64,000 nt of DNA, from the NCBI GenBank assembly GCA_037013685.1, contig CM072919.1, positions 28,323,866 to 28,387,865 on the forward strand, given 5' to 3'. Source of the DNA: Acridotheres tristis (lineage: Eukaryota; Chordata; Aves; Passeriformes; Sturnidae). The notes under the pieces were generated by a model. The model did not search any database and had not been told where the DNA came from. It saw only the letters and a list, made by a program, of their open reading frames with translations. The position numbers and the translations under genes are program-made. How positions within the stretch are numbered: the stretch's first letter is position 1; each line of letters begins with the position of its first letter. Shown piece by piece: positions 50,456 to 64,000 of this stretch.

Positions 50456-52148
50456 CTAGGAGAAGAACCTTTTGCTAATATCCAGCCTAAACCTCCCCTG
50501 ACATAACTTCAGGCCATTCCCTTGGGCCCAGCCACTGATCACCAGAGAGAAGAGGTCCGTGTCTGCCCCTCCTCTTCCCCATTTGAGGAAGATATGCGTG
50601 AGGTCTCTCCCATAGAGAGACCTCCTCAATCTCTTTTTCTCCAGGCTGAGCAGACCAAGCGACCTCAGCTGCTCCTCAGGCAGCTTCCCCACAAGGCCAT
50701 TCACCATCTTTGTTGCCTTCCTCTGACCACTCATTAATAGTTGAATGTCTTTTTTTACATTGTGGTTCTTCAAACTGCACACAATGTTCAAGGTGAGGCT
50801 GCCCCAGTGCAGAGCAGAGTGGGACAATCCCCTCCCTTGCCCAGCTGATGATGCTGTCCCTGATGCCCCCCAGGACACGCTTGGCCCTCCTGGCTGCCAG
50901 GGCACTGCTGGCTCGTGTTCAACTTGCCACTGACCAGGACCCCCAGGTCCCTTTCCATGGTGCTGCTTTCCAGCATCTCATTCCCCAGACTGTCCATCCA
51001 TCCAGGGTTGCCCCCTCCCAGGAGCAGAATCCAGCACTTTCCCTTGTTGAATTTCATGTGGTTGGTGACTGGCCATCCCTCTGATTTGCTGAGGTCTCTC
51101 TGCAGGACCTCCCTGCCTTCTAGGGAGTCAACAGTATCCTTTCCAGTCCTGCATTCAGGCTGTTAATGAAGATGCTGGAGAGCACAAGGCCAAGAATGGA
51201 ATCCTGTGGAGCCCCACTGGTGACAGGTCACCAGCCTGATGTAACCCAATTCACCATCACACTTTGTGCCTGACCCGTGAGCCAGCTGCTCATCCATCCC
51301 TTGTGCATCCCAAAAATTGTGGCTCATTTTATCCATAAGGATACTGTGAGAGAGAACATCCAAAGCTCAACTGAAATTTAAAAGGATTACATCCACTGGC
51401 TTCCCTTGATCAGCTGGGTGTGTTACCTTGTCCCAAAAGTAAATCAGGATTTGATATGTAGGATTTTCCACTCATGAAGCTGTGCTGGCTCTAAACACTC
51501 TTTCAGGTGTATTTCAGCATCTCTCAGAGTCATCTTCTCCATAACTTTACCAGGCACTGAAATGAAACTGACAGGCCTGCAGTTTCTGGGGTCCTTCTTC
51601 TTGCCCTCCTTGAAAAATGGGCAATGTCTTCCAGCTTCCAGTCAGCTAGGACATGCCCAGATTCCCAAGATGTCTCAAAAAACATCTAGAGAGGTTTTGC
51701 TATCACATCAGGTAGCTCTGAGGATTCTTGAATGAATCCTATTAGATCCCATGGATTTGTAGTGATCCAGGTGCAGCAGCAGATCCCACACACTTTCAGG
51801 GTCAGCTGGGAGTTGATCATTCTCGCAGTCGTGGTCCTTCAGCTCAGGGCACTGAGACCTCATGGTTTCAGCCAGCTTCAACTCCAATTTTGACTGCACA
51901 AATATTCTCCCTACAGTGGCAGCAGCATCTCTGTATTCCTCATGTGACCTGACTTCCACTTGCATTTTTGCCTTATTTCCAAGAGAATATTCAGCCAAGC
52001 CAACCTTCTGCCCTGCCTGCTCTGCTCCTGTGCCTTTTGGAAGTGAAGCTTTAAAAATGCAATGATGGACCCCAACAACTAGAAAAAAATTTTCCCAGGG
52101 CATTTTACTCACTTGTATCATGAGCAGCTTGATGTCTGCTCTCCTCAT
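50456..52148 (-). pseudogene. CR1 ORF2 reverse transcriptase remnant
   Basis: In minus sense the piece starts with a 146-codon frame (51708-52148) ending in the LHLDHYKSMG block that precedes the RT core. It continues with a block around 51600 containing PIFKEGKKKD and RPVSF-type residues. It then shows MKFNKGKCW at about 51057, the DLGVLVSGKL block at about 50970, and LGLLSLEKKRLR with a GRFRLDI carboxy end (50456-50905). The order is correct for CR1 ORF2. The catalytic FADD box, expected just upstream of the DSLEGRE block near 51130, is missing through a deletion of roughly 40 bp, so the enzyme is dead irrespective of the stop codons and frameshifts. Confidence 0.85.
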
Positions 52149-52399
52149 GTCCAGAGCTGATGTTTTCCTGGCACTTTCCTGCTCTTAACAGAGATTTTAA
52201 ACTCAATCAGCTTGTGGTCACTGTGGCCAAGGCAGCTGCTGATCTCCACATTGCTTATGAGATTCTCTCTTTAGATGAACAGTACGTCAAGGAGGACACC
52301 TTCCTGAGTCAGATCCCTTAGGACCTGTTCCATAAAGGTGTCATCCAGGTTTCTTAGGAATCTTTTGGCCTGGGCTGTACCAGTTGTGTGATGCTCCCA

Positions 52400-52700
52400 G
52401 TTAATTTTTGGCAAGTTGAATTCCCCCTTATGACAAGTGCAGTTGACTTGGAAGCGTCCTTTAATTACTCAAAGAACATTCTGTCAGTGTTATCATCGTG
52501 GCTGGGAGGTCTACAATAGACTTCTATGATGGCATCATCATTATTTGTTTGGCCCTTGATTCTTACCCAGAGGCTCTCAACTGTGCCATTGCCAAGCAAG
52601 AGCTCCATACATTCTATCCTCTCCATTTCACAGAGTGCTGATCCCTTCTCCTCTTCTGCCCTGCCTATTCCTTCTGAAGAGCCTGGAAACATCCATCAAG
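52400..52700 (-). pseudogene. CR1 ORF2 endonuclease-domain remnant
   Basis: A 75-codon minus frame at 52465-52692 contains the ESLWVRIKGQT block followed by a YCRPPS motif. Both are characteristic of the apurinic-type endonuclease domain at the amino end of CR1 ORF2, where the Tyr-Arg-Pro-Pro block is highly conserved. This domain nicks target DNA to prime reverse transcription. The frame is broken on both sides, and the next conserved block continues in another frame. Confidence 0.8.
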
Positions 52701-52949
52701 GCACTGCAGTCACAGGACTCATTCCAAACTCATAGGTTTCACTTATGCCAGTAATGTCGAATCTCTGGGATACAACAAAAACCTTGAGCCCCTTTTGTGT
52801 GTTCCTCAGGCTCTGTGCATTAGTGTAGAAACATGGTGTGGTTCATTGTAACCAACACTTCCTAGAGCAGATTGAAATTAGTGCTCATTTCCTCAAGTTT
52901 TGGCACAGCATGCCATTACTCTTCACTGGTGAGTGTGGTTTTTTTCCCT

Positions 52950-53690
52950 TTCCTCCTGCCACACTAGTTAAAAGTTCTGCCAACAAGCTTCTGTGCTAGA
53001 ACTCTTTTTCCCCTCTGAGATAGGTGCATCCTGTCACATGTAAGTAGACCAGATATGGAGTAGATCCTCTCATGGTCACCAAATTCAAAATTTTTCCATC
53101 AACACCAACTTTGGAGCCCTGCATTGACCTGATAGATCTGCCTATTCCTTGGCTATTATTTGTTGTTAGTGAAAGAATTGAGGAGATCACCAATTATGCT
53201 CCTGTCCCTTTATCAATCATCCCAGAACCCTGATATCTCTTCTGATTGCACTTTGACTTCTATTTATTATTTTGTTGATGCCAGTTTGAACAACAAATAG
53301 CAGATAGTAATCAGAGGACCTTACTAGCCTGGAGAATTTTCCAGTAATGTCCTTTGTCTCATCCCTTGGAGACAGCAGACTTCCTGTGTGTTAGGTCCAG
53401 TCTGCAGAGCAGGCCCTCCATTCCCCTCAGATGGGAATTTCCTATATTGCCACAACTACCCTTCTCCTCCTCTTAATAAAAGAGGTGTTGAGGTGGGCTT
53501 CTGGCACTCCAAGTTGCTTGTGCTCCCTGGGGCTGTTGAAATCACCCTGGGTTGCTTCTGGAACAACCCTTCCTCTCCTGGTTGGCTGCTGAGGGCTTCC
53601 AGGTCCTGTTGAGGCTCAGTGCTGAACTTGGGAGCCATCATGTATAGCTCAGTCTTACCCCTGGACTTTCCTCCAGTCATGGCTGTGTAA
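52950..53690 (-). pseudogene. CR1 ORF1 remnant, SGNH esterase-like
   Basis: The decayed frames here match the layout of the ORF1 protein of CR1 elements, which in birds carries an SGNH-hydrolase (esterase) domain thought to aid RNA or membrane handling. The nucleophile block, normally Gly-Asp-Ser, reads Gly-Asn-Ser at 53434-53442, so one key residue is changed. Further along in minus sense, the downstream block with a decayed His region and a Gly-Lys-rich carboxy end appears at about 53200-52950 in other frames. A 74-codon open frame (53456-53680) is the best preserved piece, and it lies upstream of the nucleophile block. Stops interrupt the rest. Recognition is by motif order, not by computed alignment. 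Confidence 0.6.
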
Positions 53691-53700
53691 GCCTGGCCAT

Positions 53701-61903
<8,203 letters not shown>

Positions 61904-62616
61904 TGTCTTGGTTTGAAAGGCAGGTATCTGCTAAAGAAAGGCAAGAGCCCCTTTCCTGAGATGCGGAATGCAACCCCCTCCCTGTTAATTATTTTAGGTC
62001 CAAATCAGAAGCCTTCAGGCAGGAGGTGTGGGGATAAGGGTAACAGTTCTTTGCTGATATCCAACAAGGCAGGAAAAAACCCAACAACAGCTATAAAAAT
62101 TGGCAACAGAACAGAACAGTATAGCTCAGTTCCAGTCCCTTTTGGCCGCAGGCCGTCTCCCTGTGCTTGGTTACTGGTGCTGTGGGGGCAGGGCAGGTCC
62201 CGCGCAGTTGAAGAGGGCTGGAGTGATGGCGGCAGCAGCCCAGGGGTGAGAGGGGATGGGAAAGTGACTCCCCCTCACGGTGTCGGTCGTGGTGCTCCGC
62301 AGAGTGTCCAGAGATAGTAGGGTGAGATGGGAGAGCAGCAGAGCGATGTCCAAAGGCAGGGAGCGTGGATCTCAGTGCTGGGATGGCAGGGGAGATGCCA
62401 GAGCGAAGCCCAGGCTGTCTTCCCACTCCACGAGCCAAGCGAGAGAGAGCCCCCCGCTCCAGACCCCCCATCCCACCTTTCCTTTTCCGGTTCCCCCCCC
62501 ACCCACTTTCCTACGAGAGAACATTATCTGTCATTTTAAGGTGTAGCCACAATTACTTAGCATAACAATGGGAGAAAATTCCACAGAAGGAAAAGGGAAC
62601 AATTCAACCCCCAACA
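61904..62616 (-). mobile_element. 3' LTR of an ERV-L-like provirus
   Basis: This 713-bp LTR reads TGTTGGGGG at its start and CAAACCAAGACA at its end on the minus strand. It belongs to a family I recognise as common in songbirds. It is far richer in G+C and CpG than its surroundings (61.9-62.6 kb), which suggests a younger insertion than the CR1. Minus-sense pol sequence lies directly to its right, separated by only 108 bp, so this is the 3' LTR. The bases just left are AGTAC (61899-61903). A matching AGTAC beyond the 5' LTR, outside this window, would be the 5-bp target duplication expected for class III elements. The plus and minus ORFs within 61889-62560 are incidental. Confidence 0.85.
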
Positions 62617-62724
62617 TTATCCACCCCTGAATTTCTCCCATACTAATATGCTATATCAAATTAAACTGTTACATTATATATACATACATGCAGTTAGAGA
62701 CATAGGCACAGTACTATAGGTATT
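62617..62724 (-). other. Provirus pol-to-LTR junction, no env
   Basis: Only 108 bp separate the pol stop codon from the LTR. The end next to the LTR, in minus sense, is purine-rich (GGGAGAAATTCAGGGGTGGA) and is the likely polypurine primer site. There is no room for an envelope gene, which fits ERV-L-type elements that spread inside cells. The dUTPase that mammalian ERV-L elements carry after integrase is not present here. Confidence 0.65.
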
Positions 62725-64000
62725 TCACCCTAAAATAAGGTCTCCTTGGGGTATGCATTGGGTCTCTCCATTCTTTTGCATCACCCACCAGGTGCAGCCC
62801 GGTCCTTGAGTGAATACAACTCCATGGATGGGATTGTCTTTGCTGGAGGCAGGATTCACCCAAACAGTTTTTCCTAGCATACCTCTCATGTGTACCACTG
62901 GAACCTTATCTCCATCTGATATTCCCAAGGGCTCAGATTGGGCAGGGCCTGCTCGGTTAGTGGAACCTCGGGTGTTCACTAACCAGGTGGCCTTTGGTAG
63001 ATTAATCTCCCAGTTCTTGAAAGTTCCCCCACCCAGTGCCTTTAAGGTGGTTTTAAGCAGGCCATTGCACCATTCAACTTTCCCTGCAGCTGGTGCGTGG
63101 TAGGGGATATGGTACACCCACTCAACGCCGTGTTCTCTAGCCCAGGTGTTTATAAGGCTGTTCTTGAAATGAGTCCCATTGTCTGACTCAATTCTCTCAG
63201 GGGTACCATGCCTCCAAAGAACTTGTTTTTCCAGGCCCAGGATGGTGTTCCGAGCAGTGGCATGAGGCACAGGGTAGGTCTCTAACCATCCAATGGTGAC
63301 TTCCACCATGGTCAGTACATAGTGCTTGCCCTGGTGGGTTTGAGGCAGTGTGATGTAGTCAATCTACCAGGCCTCTCCATACTTATATTTGGCCCATCGC
63401 CCCCCATACCAGAGGGGCTTCACCCGCTTGGCTTGCTTGATGGCAGCGCACGTCTCACAGTCATGGATAACTTGAGAAACACTGTCCATGGTTAGATCCA
63501 CCCCTCAGTCTCATGCCCACTTATATGTAGCATCTCTGCCCTGATGACCTGAGGCATCATGGGCCCATCGAGCCAGGAACAACTCTCCCTTGTGCTGCCA
63601 GTCTAAATCTATCTTCGACACCTCTATCTGTGCAGCCTGATCTACCTGCTCATTGTGTCGGTGCTCCTCATTAGCCCAACTCCTGGGGACATGGGCATCT
63701 ACGTGACGGACTTTCACAGGCAGCTTCTCTATCTGGATGGCAATGTCTTTCCATTCATTGGCAGCCCAGATTGGTTTTCCCCTACGTTGCCAGTCAGCCT
63801 TTTTCCACCTTTCCAGCCATCCCCACAGAGCATTGGCTACCATCCATGAATCAGTGTAAAGGTAGAGTTTTGGCCACTTCTCTCTTTCAGCAATGTCCAG
63901 GGCCAGCTGAACAGCTTTGAGTTCAGCAAGTTGACTCGATCCACCTTCTCCTTCAGTAGGTTGTGCAACCTGTCGTGTGGGGCTCCATACGGCTGCTTTC
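62725..64000 (-). pseudogene. pol: ERV-L-like pol fragment: RNase H and integrase, broken
   Basis: This is the carboxy part of a retroviral Pol, read on the minus strand in one continuous frame from the right edge to a TGA at 62725-62727. RNase H (64000 to about 63600) shows the catalytic Glu in the AELKAV block (63922-63924), Asp in YTDSW (63850-63852) and Asp in NEQVDQ (63640-63642). The first Asp lies beyond the window. Integrase follows. Its zinc-binding part has the two His (near 63571 and 63550) and a Cys-X2-Cys (63448-63459). The catalytic core has Asp at 63358-63360, Asp at 63181-63183 and Glu at 63073-63075, giving D-X58-D-X35-E. Its carboxy domain ends in GDLILG. Three in-frame stops break it: TGA at 63511-63513, TGA at 63505-63507 and TAG at 63364-63366. 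There are no frameshifts. The copy cannot make a functional integrase, though the catalytic triad itself is unaltered. The reverse transcriptase, protease and gag would lie to the right of the window. Confidence 0.92.

Larger units (their letters stand above)
50264..53700 (-). mobile_element. CR1 LINE, near full length but inactive
   Basis: A chicken-repeat-1 type non-LTR retrotransposon lies on the minus strand. Its 3' end at 50264-50279 carries two degenerate copies of the ATTCTATG-type octamer that terminates CR1 elements. Reading in minus sense from the right, I can follow ORF1 esterase-like sequence (about 53700-52950), endonuclease (about 52700-52400), reverse transcriptase (about 52100-50800), the conserved carboxy end (to about 50460) and the 3' untranslated region. 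Numerous stops, frameshifts and deletions show an old, dead copy. Most avian CR1 copies are short 5'-truncated pieces, so retention of ORF1 is less usual. The exact 5' end is uncertain and could lie further right, up to about 54.3 kb. Confidence 0.9.

Noticed and set aside
50211..51166. Plus-strand ORFs across the CR1 (for example 50522-50737, 50745-50933, 50848-51084)
   Set aside because: They are antisense shadows of the CR1 ORF2 remnant.

Overview
The window looks like about 64 kb of AT-rich vertebrate DNA, almost certainly from a bird and probably a passerine. The evidence is a CR1 LINE, several avian-type retroviral LTRs, a partial ERV-L-like provirus, and long AT-rich unique sequence with scattered microsatellites. 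I see no operons, bacterial or phage genes, rRNA, tRNA or CRISPR array. No host protein-coding gene can be supported. The many short open frames are mostly chance ORFs, microsatellite translations, or frames inside transposable elements.

Layout: 1-16.3 kb is unique AT-rich sequence with simple repeats and one GC/CpG-richer block (about 6.19-6.76 kb) that may be an old unclassified insertion. 16,300-16,858 is a solo LTR with a degraded 6-bp target duplication. 16.9-41.5 kb is unique sequence with microsatellites and two strong G-quadruplex motifs. 41.5-42.7 kb is a retroviral patch: a 3' LTR beside a polypurine tract, a short possible internal remnant, then a second LTR. 42.7-50.3 kb is unique. 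50.26-53.7 kb is a nearly complete but dead CR1 LINE, with ORF1 esterase, endonuclease, reverse transcriptase and 3' repeat tail, all on the minus strand. 53.7-61.9 kb is mostly unique and includes a perfect hexanucleotide array at 60.7 kb. 61,904-64,000 is the 3' end of a class III (ERV-L-like) provirus on the minus strand: LTR, no env, and RNase H-integrase running off the right edge.

The only recognisable proteins are remnants of selfish elements. The provirus integrase keeps its D-X58-D-X35-E triad but has three in-frame stops. The CR1 has lost its FADD catalytic box and has many stops and frameshifts. All five datable insertions point the same way (minus). A few exon-like intervals and one recursive-splice-like site lie on the plus strand. 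Together these weakly suggest the window may lie in a long intron of a plus-strand gene, but this is untested. I found no convincing new biological system.
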